Under the pieces are notes generated by a model that saw only the letters and a list, made by a program, of their open reading frames with translations, made no database searches and was not told the DNA's origin. From positions 43,362,744-43,426,743 of the forward strand of contig NC_044279.2 in assembly GCF_004027225.2 (NCBI RefSeq): a stretch of DNA of 64,000 bases, read 5' to 3'. This DNA is from Strigops habroptila (Eukaryota; Chordata; Aves; Psittaciformes; Psittacidae). The position numbers were made by a program, and so were the translations under genes. Below, in pieces: positions 52,794-63,817 of this stretch (positions within the stretch are counted from its first letter, which is position 1; every line of letters starts with the position of its first letter).

Positions 52794-54470
52794 ATGTAGG
52801 CCCTCTCCAGAAGCTATCAGGAGAACTGGCTACCATGGATTTGGAGAAGGCTGAGGTTCTTAATGACTTCTTTGCCTCAGTCTTCACCAGCAAATGCTCT
52901 GCCCACACAACCCAAGTCTTGGAAAGCAAATGCAGGGACTGTGAGAACGAAGACCTTAGGCCCACTGTAGGAGAGGATCAGGTTCGAGACCATCTTAAGA
53001 ACCTGAACGTGCACAAGTCCATGGGACCTGATGAAATCCATCCACGGGTCCTGAAGGAGCTGGCGAATGAAGTTGCTAAGCCACTGTCCATCATATTCGA
53101 AAAATCCTGGCAGTCAGGTGAAGTTCCCAATGACTGGAAGAAGGGTAATATAACCCCCATTTTCAAGAAGGGGAAGGTGGAAGACCCGGGGAACTAGAGA
53201 CCAGTCAGTCTCACCTCTGTGCCTGGCAAAATCTTGGAACAGTTTCTCCTGGAAAGCATGCTAAGGCACATGAAAAACAACGAGGTGGTTGGTGACAGCC
53301 AACATGGCTTCACTAAGGGGAAATCCTGCCTGACCAATTTGGTGGCCTTCTATGATGGAGCCACGGAACTGATGGACAGGGGCAGAGCAGTTGATGTCAT
53401 CTACCTGGACTTGTGCAAAGCATTCGACACTGTCCCACATGACATCCTTGTCTCTAAATTGGAGAGACATCAATTTGATAGATGGACCACTCGGTGGATA
53501 AAAAAACTGGCTCGATGGCCGCACGCAAAGAGTTGTGGTAAATGGCTCGATGTCCAGTTGGAAACCTGTAACGAGCGGTGTCCCTCAGGGATCGGTGTTG
53601 GGACCGGTCCTGTTCAACATCTTTGTCGGTGACATGGACAGTGGGATTGAGTGCGCCCTCAGCAAGTTTGCCAACAACACCAAGCTGTGTGGTTCGGTTG
53701 ATACGCTGGAGGGAAGGGATGCCATCCAGAGGGACCTTGACACGCTTGTGAGGTGGGCCGATGCCAACCTTATGAAGTTTAACCAAGCCAAGTGCAAGGT
53801 CCTACACCTGGGTCGGGGCAACCCCAGGCACTGCTACAGGCTGGGCAGAGAAGAGATTCAGAGCAGCCCTGCAGAAAAGGACTTGGGGGTGTTGGCTGAC
53901 GAAAAGCTTAACATGAGCTGGCAGTGTGCGCTTGCAGCCCAGAAAGCCAACCGTATCCTGGGCTGCATCAAAAGAAGTGTGACCAGCAGGTCAAAGGAGG
54001 TGATCCTGCCCCTCTACTCTGCTCTTGTGAGACCCCACTTGGAGTACTGTGTACAGTTCTGGTGTCCTCAACATAAAAAGGACATGGAGCTGTTGGAGCG
54101 AGTCCAGAGGAGGGCCACGAGGATGATAAGAGGGCTGGAGCACCTCCCATATGAAGACAGGCTGAGAAAGTTGGGGCTGTTCAGCCTGGAGAAGAGAAGG
54201 CTGCGTGGTGACCTCATAGCAGCCTTCCAGTATCTGAAGGGGGTCTACAAGGATGCTGGGGAGGGACTCTTCCTTAGGGACTGTAGTGGTAGGACAAGGG
54301 GTAATGGGTTCAAACTTAAACAGAGGAAGTTTAGATTAGATATAAGGAAGAAGTTCTTTACAGTGAGGGTGGTGAAGCACTGGAATGGGTTGCCCAGGGA
54401 GGTTGTGGATGCTCCATCCCTGGCGGTGTTCAAGGCCAGGTTGGACAGAGCCTTGAGCCACATGGTTTAG
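52794..54470 (+). pseudogene. CR1 ORF2 fragment (reverse transcriptase part), broken
   Basis: It covers the linker before and the whole reverse transcriptase of ORF2. There are three defects. One is the same TAG as copy 1 (53195-53197). Another is one extra A in an A run at 53500-53506 that shifts the frame after TRWIKK. The third is the catalytic FADD changed to FANN (53673-53678). The frame then stays open to the normal TAG at 54468-54470. It encodes no active enzyme. Other differences from copy 1 are scattered single residues (for example Asn to Ser in LESML, Arg to Trp in MSWQC). Confidence 0.9.
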
Positions 54471-54552
54471 GGCAAGGTGTCCCTGCCCATGGCAGGGGGG
54501 TTGGAACTAGATGATCTTAAGGTCCTTTCCAACCCTTACGATTCTATGATTC
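52794..54552 (+). mobile_element. CR1 LINE, 5'-truncated (copy 2)
   Basis: About 1.76 kb, matching the 3' part of copy 1 (44611 to about 46381) in the opposite orientation at very high identity. It begins inside ORF2 just before the reverse transcriptase region and ends in ATTCTATGATTC. It is flanked by the 8-base direct repeat TAACGGTA. 5' truncation is typical of incomplete target-primed reverse transcription. It is sense to TMTC2. Confidence 0.95.
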
Positions 54553-54560
54553 TAACGGTA
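54553..54560 (+). repeat. Target-site duplication, 3' copy, of CR1 copy 2
   Basis: TAACGGTA directly follows the terminal ATTCTATGATTC and matches the 5' flank exactly. Confidence 0.8.
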
Positions 54561-57500
54561 GACAGGATAACAGTTAAAGAATTCAGTTCAAAAGTGTTTT
54601 TGCAAAGCTCCTCGTTGGAGAAGTGAGGATGGACTGCTATTTTTGCTGTGGCATTTTAGCAAGTACAAATCTTAGCTTTGGCATTTCTTATCTTGAAAAT
54701 CTATTCTTAGTTTAATCCTAAATAACAAAACATGCACGTGCTGAAGTCTTGGTTGTGTAGGATAGCTAGTGTATACAAGTGCCTACAGTAACAAAGGATT
54801 TAACATAAATATTTCGGATTTTTTCTTGGCATTAGAACTCCTTTTACCTCAGAGCAATACCTTTTCATCTCTATTCATTGTGGATCAAAATGCTTCTGAT
54901 TCTTTGCAATTCAGTCCTGAAGTGGAAGCTCTCAGTAGCCAAATTGCATTCCAGATACCTGTGGTGCAGGATCAGAATTTTTAACAAAGTTTTTTGTGTA
55001 CTTAGGAAACTAAGGTGTAAAGATGATGTAATCCTTTAAATTTTGGCCTTTCATAGAATTCAATGTCAAATTGTATTCTGAAGTTCCTTTAAAGTCCGCT
55101 GTATACTATTAGAAGCTAATCACATTATGAAGTACTTCTAATCACTTAAGACATTTGGCTTCTTGGTGGTAAACATAAATGGTATTGTTAATCTCCAAGC
55201 TAGATCACTGGGAAGAACAAACCAAAATACAATAAAGACTGTCTACATTTAAAGCATCTTTCCACTGATCCTTGTTGAAATGGTGAAAATGGTTGCGTTG
55301 CAGTAGTTGCAAGTCAGTGCTAGTTGTTCAGAGCAAGTTCTTAATCTCTTTTGGCTGGTCAAGGAACTTACAGTTGCTCAATGATTCCAACTGTAGGATT
55401 TTGATTTAGTACAGAATGGAATGAAAAATATTTCATTAAAATACATATACCAAGAAAGGAATTCAAGATAGCTAATAGCAACCAATCTCTGAAAAGATTT
55501 ATGTAAACAGAAAAGAAAAAGCAAAGACTTAAGAATAGGTTTCTTGGGTATTTGTGAGATCATTTAGACAAGTTTTGTCTAATGTCCTGAAAATATCTTT
55601 GGCACTTCCTAGGTCACTAAGTTTGGATGTCAGTGACACTTCACTTGATAGGAACAGAACAACACTTTTGGTATAAAAACTTTTTAGCAAAAAACCTTTT
55701 TTGTAGAGTGAATAAACTTTTTATTCTTGCACTCTCTTTTTTCAGTCTATCTGTAGCACTGAAAGCCTTCAAATTAGAATGGAATTACAATTTGATCATT
55801 TCCTTTCTGAGCTTCTACTATTTGTTTAAACAAATGAAAAAAAGAAAAAGCAAATACAACTCTTCACAGCTGATGACTCTAGCTGGTATGTTTAGAGGGA
55901 GCTTAGCTGCTGGAGAGCTTTTCTGTTCAGTAGTGATTTGTTTTAGAACAACTCTGCCTGCAGCACTCATGGTGCTTGCTGGCTTTGGAAGTTGCTGGAA
56001 CTTCCTGGTTTCAAGTTGCTTTGTCATTTACTCTTGTAACCTTAACATGAGTTCTGTGACAACAAGAACCACAGAAAATAGATGTTATGTCTATACCCTC
56101 TCATTAGGAGGGTATAAAGACACTTTGGGTAGATGAGGCTGAATCAGTCAAGCACTTACAGAGAGTGGTCAGGGTCTTTGGGTTTGCGAATGTCTACCCT
56201 TATTACCCTCATAAAACTGAAGGAGTGGGGTGTAGACTGTATTTGCAGAATTCTGTGGGTATGTTTAAGTATGTGGTTGCTTCAAGACTAGGCAGAAATT
56301 CCTGGTTATCTTTTTCCATTGTTTTCCATGATGTTTTGTTGGCCTAATTAGAGCTGCCTCTTCAGTGATCTTTGACTGGTGTCATTGATGTTTCTCATTG
56401 TGGAGGATGCCTGCTCAGAGCTAGTTTAGAAGCTTTGCTTTAAAGTGTGGTGTAGAAGTATTTGCCTTGGAAGCTGTGGCTCTCTGAAGGGTAGCACTTA
56501 GAAAATGAGAGGATAAAGCCTGGTAACCATAGTCTGGGTGTAGAAAATTCTTTAGTGACCCAGATGAAAACAAGCATAGGAAACATTTCATTCTTCTAAA
56601 AAATGCACTATTGCAAAACTCTTGTATAATTGACTTAATTTTGGAGATTTCATGATAACAAACAGGAGCAAAGAACTCTTCTAAGTCAGATTGATGGAAT
56701 GGGTTGTTACCACTTACTGTGTGGTTTGCTGACAGGACTGGGTAAGATGCCATTCAACTATTAAGTATAATTTTCAATATCAGCAGTGTTACTGAAGGCT
56801 TTTTGACTGTTTTGCTGTCCTAAACAGTCTACCACATAATTTATATCTCAGTCTTTGGACACCAGGAACATTGGAAAATATAATTAAAATAGTTTAAGGT
56901 TTCTGAGTAACACTTTAAAATATTAAGTTCTAAAATGAGTTCCCATTTTTAATTCTTAATTAAGAAAATGTGCTTAAATTCATCCAGTGATTTAATTTTA
57001 TTTATTTTTTTTTTTTCTCCCCCATGGCAATGAGTAAGTAGCTGCTGTCAGGTTTCCCTCTCGCTTTGTGGCTTAGTTGGATGAATCGATGCATGGCTAC
57101 TGGCTACAGCAACTTGACGAGTACTTCAGGATGCTTTAGTTATGGATTTTACTTTTTTAGTCAACAGTAACTTTTAGTCCATGACTGATTTATACTGTGA
57201 GGTTCTAATGTGGCATAGAAACAGTCTGTGCCTCAAGGTCAGCTGTCAGACAAAGCAAATGGTAAAAATGAAACATTGACAGATGGCAGAAAAGTGGATA
57301 GTTTGTATTCATAGCACCAGGTTATTGTCTGCCTCCTGGTGAATGACACTGCTGTCACTGAGTTCTGTGAGTGTTGCACCTTACTGTTCCTGGCCTAAAC
57401 TATTCCTGGCATATTATAATTTTGCAGATTTGCTCTCAGCATGGACAGAAGGAAGAGTGATTAGAGGTTGGTTATTTTTTATCTTTTCCTCTTTAACATC

Positions 57501-58093
57501 AGAATGGGGAGGTCTAGTAGCATACATAATTTGATAAAATGAAATATAGATGAAAATAATTGAGAGTTCTTGTACTCTATCAGCCTTTTCCTGTTACTGT
57601 ACAGAACCAGAATGTTTAACTCCACTCAGGGCCAAGATTGAATAATCTTTGTACTTGTGTGGAAATACCTGTTCTGGAGTTTTGACTTCCAATGCCTCCT
57701 TTCGTGTAAAATGTAATGCCATTGTGATTGTTAGTGCGTGTCAATACGGTCACTGATACACATCAAGATTTGTGAATGACTCTGTCACATAAATCCAGTA
57801 AAAAACACGAGTGGAATGACTGCAGAAAACAAATATTAGAAGTATTTAATGTTGCCATCTGATATCCATAGTGAGCTAAGGCTACTGGTTCTTGGTGTTC
57901 TCTATGTGAGCAATAAAACAAGCATTTGACCAAAAGCTGACAATAGCTGGTGCAGGTTTTGGTTGAATCCAAGGTTCTATGAGATAACAGCACAATAGAC
58001 CATAAAAATGGCCATTTCAAGCTGTGCATTTTATAAATTAATATTCTATACTGCCAGGTATTTAATCAGAATAAGTGGGCTAAGAAAAAGCTC

Positions 58094-58112
58094 TTTTTTT
58101 TTTTTTTTTTTT
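58094..58112 (+). repeat. Poly-T, 19 bases
   Basis: An uninterrupted T run in intronic DNA, with no recognisable retrocopy beside it. Confidence 0.85.
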
Positions 58113-58275
58113 GAAGGTGCTTGAAGATTAAGACATTTCAGAGTATGTGCTGAGCTTCAGTGTATTGAAGCTTGGCAAGTCTTAGGCAGTTTTGAAAATC
58201 TGCCTTAACGAAAAGCTACTGTTATGAATGGAGATTTTTCTTATTAACTATTATTATTTAGTTAGGTAATCAACT

Positions 58276-58314
58276 ATTGTATTTAGACACATTGTATGTA
58301 TTGTATTTAGACAC
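58276..58314 (+). repeat. Short tandem repeat, 24-base period
   Basis: ATTGTATTTAGACAC occurs at 58276-58290 and again at 58300-58314, separated by ATTGTATGT. It is a minor slippage duplication. Confidence 0.8.
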
Positions 58315-58556
58315 TTTTCAGTTAAAACCTCTTGTTCGTCTGTCAGAGGAGAAGTACACAAAGCATTGGTCTGTTATTCAAAGCTGTCATTGCTACCCTG
58401 ACAATCAGTTCTTGTCGTACAGATGCTTCCATTTTCTCCTCTACTTGACCTGCCATCTTAGTTTAAGATTTTTTTAATTGCAGGCACAAACATATAATTT
58501 GCGTAGTATATGCTCTGTCTTCTGAAATTTGGGAATATACATTTTTATGTACCTCA

Positions 58557-58630
58557 CAATCATAGAATGGTTAGGGTTGGAAAGGACCTGAACATCATCT
58601 AGTTCCAACCCCCCTGCCATGGGCAGGGAC
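58557..58630 (-). mobile_element. CR1 LINE 3'-end fragment, about 75 bp
   Basis: Minus-strand copy of only the CR1 terminus: CATAGAATGG, GGTTGGAAAGGACCT, CATCTAGTTCCAACCCCC and CCATGGGCAGGGACACC are all recognisable and close to copy 1. ACCTCA at 58551-58556 and again at 58631-58636 may be a target-site duplication, although the right copy overlaps CR1-like bases. It is an extremely 5'-truncated insertion. Confidence 0.85.
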
Positions 58631-58636
58631 ACCTCA

Positions 58637-58949
58637 AGAATACTCAAGGATATTTTTATGTCAGAGGTGATGTACAGTATTTAAAAGAATTGCTATTCTC
58701 TCAAAATGTCATAATTTTTTTTTTTTTTCCCCAGTAAGATGGTGGTGATCTGGTTACTCATTGAGGTAATTATCTTCCCAAATAACTGACTTACGTAGTA
58801 GAAACTGTGCAAGACTTGCTGACTTACTAATTCAGTAACTTTTCGGTTTTATGTGCTCAAGTAAACAGATTAACAGCTAATCTCAATGCTTAAAAAAATC
58901 AAATGCCCAATCTCCAATTTCTAGAGGTCATGGAATCTATTTAAGCATC
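58637..58949 (+). other. TMTC2: Intron sequence between CR1 fragment and LTR
   Basis: AT-rich sequence with a strong polypyrimidine tract ending in CCCCAG at 58734. No gene seen. Confidence 0.6.
58945..58949 (+). repeat. Target-site duplication, left, of solo LTR
   Basis: GCATC immediately before the TG of the LTR; matched at 59520-59524. Confidence 0.75.
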
Positions 58950-59519
58950 TGTCCTGGGTTCAGCTATAGCAGTCATTTTTCTCCTGCTTAGTAGCTGGTG
59001 CAGTGCTGTGTTTTTTAACTTTCAGCCTGGGAACAACGCTGATAACACCGATGTTTTTAGTTGTTGCTAAGTAATGTTTATTCCAACCAAGGACTTTCTC
59101 AGTCTCATGCTTTGCCAGGGAGGAGGAGAAGCCGGGAGGAAGCAGAGACAGGACACCTGATCCAAACTAGCCAAAGGGGTATTCCATACCACAGCACGTC
59201 ATGCCCAGTATATAAACCGGGGGGAGTTACCCGGAAGGCCCAGATCACTGCTCGGGTCGGGCTGGGTATCGGTCGGCGGGTGGTGAGCAATTGTATCCTC
59301 TCCCCTTGTTATTTCACTAATCGTTATTATCATTGGTGGTAGCAGTAGTGGTTTTGTGTTATACCTTAGTTGCGGGACTGCTCTTATCTCAACCCGTGGG
59401 AGTTACATTCTTCCCATTCTCCTCCCCATCCCTCCGGGAGCGGGGGGAGGAAGAAGCGGGGGGGAAGTGAGCGAGCGGCTGTGTGGTTCTGAGTTACCGG
59501 CTGGGCTCAAACCACGACA
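58950..59519 (+). mobile_element. Solo LTR of an avian ERVL-type endogenous retrovirus
   Basis: 570 bases starting TGTCCTGGGTTCAGC and ending AAACCACGACA, as in the abundant avian ERVL LTR family. There is no internal viral sequence on either side. The 5-base repeat GCATC at 58945-58949 and 59520-59524 is the duplication size expected for ERVL and shows that the element collapsed to a solo LTR by LTR-LTR recombination. It carries a TATA box and GC-rich 3' part but no retroviral gene. Orientation is sense to TMTC2. I saw no AATAAA or ATTAAA in its 3' part. Confidence 0.9.
59195..59216 (+). promoter_or_regulatory. LTR core promoter: CRE-like site and TATA box
   Basis: CACGTCAT (about 59196-59203, resembling a CREB/ATF half-palindrome) is followed a few bases later by TATATAAA (59209-59216). 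Transcription would be expected to begin about 25-30 bases downstream, on the same strand as TMTC2. Activity is inferred only. Confidence 0.6.
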
Positions 59520-59524
59520 GCATC
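59520..59524 (+). repeat. Target-site duplication, right, of solo LTR
   Basis: GCATC immediately after the terminal CA of the LTR; matches 58945-58949. Confidence 0.75.
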
Positions 59525-61495
59525 TCCTAAAATGTAGGTAGCCATGGATGGACTGAAGGCTGCTCTTCTTCCAGGTCAACCTAGCAGACTTTGCTATGAC
59601 TTGTTATAGCAGGTTCCTGTGGTAGTATACCTGTAGTATTTTTGTTTGTTTTTTTTAATGCCAAAAATGGAAGCAAATTGTTGATTCTTACAATTCTTCT
59701 TAAAAAATGATATCTTAAAAAAAATTGTTATCATGTAATATATTCTAATAATGTTTTGAACTAAGCAGCGGTCTGAGCTGTCTGCAGTTCCTCTTCGTTT
59801 TGCATGATTTGTACAAACAGCTTTGCTAAGTAATTGCTTGAAAAGTTTGGGTATACTAACTTTTCCTGAAAATATTGGATGGATTATTAATTGGATTGTT
59901 TCACTTTGACGCATGATTTGAATCACATGCGTTGAGCTTTTGTGAGTATAAGCAGGTTTCCTTTGTCTGCAACAGCTTGTTCACAGTTTGTGTAAATTGA
60001 TGTAGCTTTTGGAGTCTGCAAGAATATTTGCCTATAGGGTTTCAAATGAAATTAGTTTTCTACAGCTGTTGGCCTGCTGATGCCAAGACTCCACAGATTA
60101 AACTGTTCCTTTCTGTTGTAAAGAAATATCTGCAAGCATGCTTGTAAGCCCCTACCCCCGCTCCTCCCAAAGAACCTCCACCCCAAGATAACGGTCATAT
60201 CTGAGAATGAAAGCAAAATCTGTTAAATTAAAAAAAATATAAGAGTTATAGTCCAAGTTAAAAATATATTCTTCTTCCCATCAGCTGTCTATATTAAATC
60301 ATGTGGCAGTTTTAGTTTTGCATTTAGGATGAGAAAAATAGTTCTGTCAAAACAATATCAGAATTGATTATGCAAATATCCACTTAGCAGATGCTGAACT
60401 TTTGAGTCTTGAACTTAACTTGGTCAGCTTCTGATATGCACTGTGTAAACAGGCTTTTGACAGGATTTTAGGGTCCTGGTGTAAGAGGCTGGGAAAGTGT
60501 CCTTCCTGCAGAGACAGGTGGAGCATGCATGCACAAGCATTTTAGGCATGTGGTTCAAGCACAACCTTTTGAAACTTTGCAAACCTTTATGCTCCTCTTT
60601 TTCTCAAATTAGTGTGCAAATTAAAAGGTATGTGCACATGCATGGGCACACATACATTCCTTGTCCCCTATATGTACTTTTACAAAGACTTTTTGGCAAC
60701 TAAAACCTAAGTAGTGTTTGCAGCAATTTTAATTTTGTTGCTGTATCCAGGTATACAAACCTGCTTTATCAGCAGCTAGATTGGCTGAGAGAGATGATGC
60801 TAAATTTGTGTTGCAAAAGGAGAATCAAATTGTCTAGTTTCTAATTCCTGCTTATTTCTCTCTGTTTTACGGATTATTTTAATACTCTTCATTTATCAAC
60901 TGAGGAAAACAGCTCACCCACGCTAATGAAGTTGGCAACCAAAGAATTTGCATGCTATAATGAGGTGCTTGTGTACAGTAGGTATTAAAAGAAGAATATT
61001 TAATGAATTCTAATGGAAAAAAAGGTATGGTGGGAACAGATAATACAGTGAGTGTGCAGTCTGTAAAGGCTGCAGACTGTTTTTTCTCTGAGGATGGTAC
61101 AGTTTTTTCAAAAATTTTAAATTTGCTTTTTTGTAACCTCATTCACAGAGAGAAAAGAGTGCTCGCTTCTTTGCCGCTTGTCATGATTAAATACTAGCCT
61201 GCATTGTATTATATTTTATTACAACAGATTAAACTCTCGTGGAAGTCCGAGAAACAGGTTAAATGCCTATTGGCTTAATGAATTACATTAAATATCAGAA
61301 AAAATGGGTTAAATGTTGAATGTGCTTCAGGAAAAAAACCTTGCAGGGATCAGAGTTGATGGTAAAGTACTGTAAACATAGGGAGCAAGCAAGTTCCAGA
61401 AGAAGATTGCTCCAGTGGAGGTAACTCATTCCAGGTTTAAGCTTGTTGCAGTAAAGACCTGGAGTGAGTCCCAACCGCTATTCAGTATGAGTCTA

Positions 61496-61556
61496 TGATA
61501 ATATAATTCAGTAAGTCATAATATAATATAATATAAGTCAGTATAATTATGATAAT
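61496..61556 (+). repeat. AT-rich ATAAT/AATAT repeat patch
   Basis: Irregular repeats of ATAATATAAT and AAGTCAGTATAAT. It is a simple low-complexity region. Confidence 0.75.
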
Positions 61557-62556
61557 AGGATGGATGAAATGAAGAGTGATATCATATTGTCTGGGAGGAT
61601 CTCTGCAGAGCTTGGGTGCAAGTCCAAAGGATTTAAGTCTTCATTACGTGCACTTTGCAGAGAGGGATGAGCCCTGAATGGGCTTTCTGAGAGGTGGATG
61701 TTCTCCAGGCCAGGTTGAGCCAGGCTGCCTGAAAGGCTCTGGAATACTCATGTTGTTACCTCCTCATGGCTTGAGTTTGAGTAGGGCAGAGAGAGAAGTA
61801 GCTTCAGTGTCTTGTCAGTATTTCTAGAGGAGTGGTAAACTTTTTACTTTGATTTGTTGGTTAAAAAACCGCAAAACAAACAAAAGGGCAGATGCTAGTG
61901 GGAATTATGACCTGTCTGTATTCACCAGGTCTCATTCCTTTGCTCTTCTTTGGTCTGTAAATTCCTCAGGACAACCTCATTAGAACTCTCAAGGTTAAAA
62001 GAAATGTTAGACCTGGAAGCGGAGATAAACGTTAAAAATGCTGGTCATGTCTGGAATAGAAGTTTATGGCAATGACTTTGATGGTAGAAGAAATAAAAAT
62101 TTTGAAGCCTCATGTTGAATTCCCTATGACTTGGCACAGTCTCTTTTGTTTAGAGAAATAAATACAATTTATACTGATACTGAAATTTCAAAGCATATTG
62201 CATGGTACAGGGATGGCTTTTGATCTGTATACAGAGTATCTGAAACCAAATGCAAATGTTGCACTCCTTGCTGTTGCTAAATTAATAAGAAGCAATGAAC
62301 ATAAAAGCAATTATCATCTTCATGTCCTCAGTCTAAATTCAGCTATCCAGAGGCACTGCTTTGCATAAACAATGTGAATCAAAACTTCTTCGTGTGTGCA
62401 AAAGAACTGTCAGTTAAATCAAAAGACCTGACACTGAAGATACTGGTATGGAGGTTTTTCTTTTCTTTGAGGATAATGTAGTGAAATGTAAGCAGCTGCA
62501 AATACGTTTGGGATTTTAGTGAAAGAAAATAAAATTCTTACTTGCCTACTTGCAAG

Positions 62557-62606
62557 AAAAAAAACCCCCAACAAAACAAACCTAGCAAAAAACAAACCCA
62601 AAACCT
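62557..62606 (+). repeat. A/C-rich low-complexity tract
   Basis: AAAAAAAACCCCCAACAAAAC followed by similar A/C runs with a single CTAG interruption. It is of the same type as the other A/C tracts in the intron. Confidence 0.8.
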
Positions 62607-63770
62607 CTTTATGTCTTACCTTGATACAGTCAGCTTGTCAAAATATCTTGGGAATTCTGGATATGCCTTGTAATCTGGTCATGCAAATATTTCTTGTCTT
62701 ACAGCTTTATTATGGACCTGGTCTACCTGGATGCAAAAGGAACTAGCCAATTAATTTTCCTTCTCAGGGTTGCAGTCTGCCTTTCAGGCTTCCTTGTGAT
62801 CACACTCACCTAATCTGAATTGAATTTACAAGGACTAAGAATTGAAACTATTTACTTCCCCCCCAGAGACCTCCCATACCATGAGGCTGATTTTACTTAA
62901 TCAAAATCAGGCCTCGTGAATTTAAGGAAATACTGCGATTTCAAAAGTGGATACTGCATTTTCCAGAAGAAAAAACATGAGTGAAAGACTAGACTGTGTT
63001 CAGCATGTCTTTGGGCCATAAGATGCAAAATATGAGTTCAGGAAAAGAGGGGTGTGAGCAGTCAAGTTGGTTAACTAAGTTAATTAAATTCTGTTTATGG
63101 GTGTTCTTTTGTAAGCCAGTTTCTTTAAGAAAGGAATGTGTTGAGAAAGCTGCACCAACTACAAGCAAAATCATATGTCATTTAAAGAAATAGAGAAGAA
63201 CATTTCCTTGCAGGTAGGGTGGAGGTAGAGCAGAGCTGTGTTGCCTCTCCAAGGAAAATCCCTCACTGCTCAGCAACTTGTCCATCGCAACTCTTAGTCC
63301 TGGAACTCTGGAAAAAATGAACTGTACCATTTCTCCTATTAAGCAGCTGAGTGGCACAAATACAGTGTTTGCACTGTGGAAAGGAAAGGCATTACTGAAC
63401 CTCTGGAAATACCTCCTCCAGTATGGTATTCTGTGGTCCTAGGCAGTAATCTTTTCATGTTGGAGTGAATGTATAATCATACATAATAAAGCAAGACAAC
63501 TTAGGGCCAAAATAAAGACATAGAACTACCTAACAGTTGCTGTCTGTAGCTGTCAGTGTATAAATTGTTTCATTAATGGTATATAAAGTACTTCAAAAAT
63601 AGATATTTTACAATATTGTGTTAATTGACCAGTTAATAAAATTCCCCACTTAAAGTCCAGCTGTAGCTTAACTTGAGTTCTAGGAAGCAGTGAAATGTTT
63701 CTGCTTCTTGAACCGTGTAAAGTTGTATTTCCAATAAAATATACAAAATTGTCCTTTTTTAATTTAAAAG

Positions 63771-63817
63771 TGGGTTTGGTGGTGTGTGGTGGTTTGGTTT
63801 TTTTTTTTGGGGGGGGG
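63771..63817 (+). repeat. G/T-only low-complexity tract
   Basis: GGGTTTGGTGGTGTGTGG is followed by T and G runs, ending in G9. It is the complementary counterpart of the A/C tracts. Confidence 0.8.

Larger units (their letters stand above)
54561..58550 (+). other. TMTC2: TMTC2 intron 1, unique sequence
   Basis: No gene seen. There is an oligo-T run at 58094-58112 and a short tandem repeat at 58276-58314. A 169-residue frame at 55627-56136 is hydrophobic and unlike any family I know. Its base composition is that of the surrounding intron, so I do not call it a gene. Confidence 0.6.

Noticed and set aside
55627..56136. 169-codon hydrophobic + strand open frame
   Set aside because: No family resemblance, intron-like composition, and open frames of this size are expected occasionally over 60 kb.
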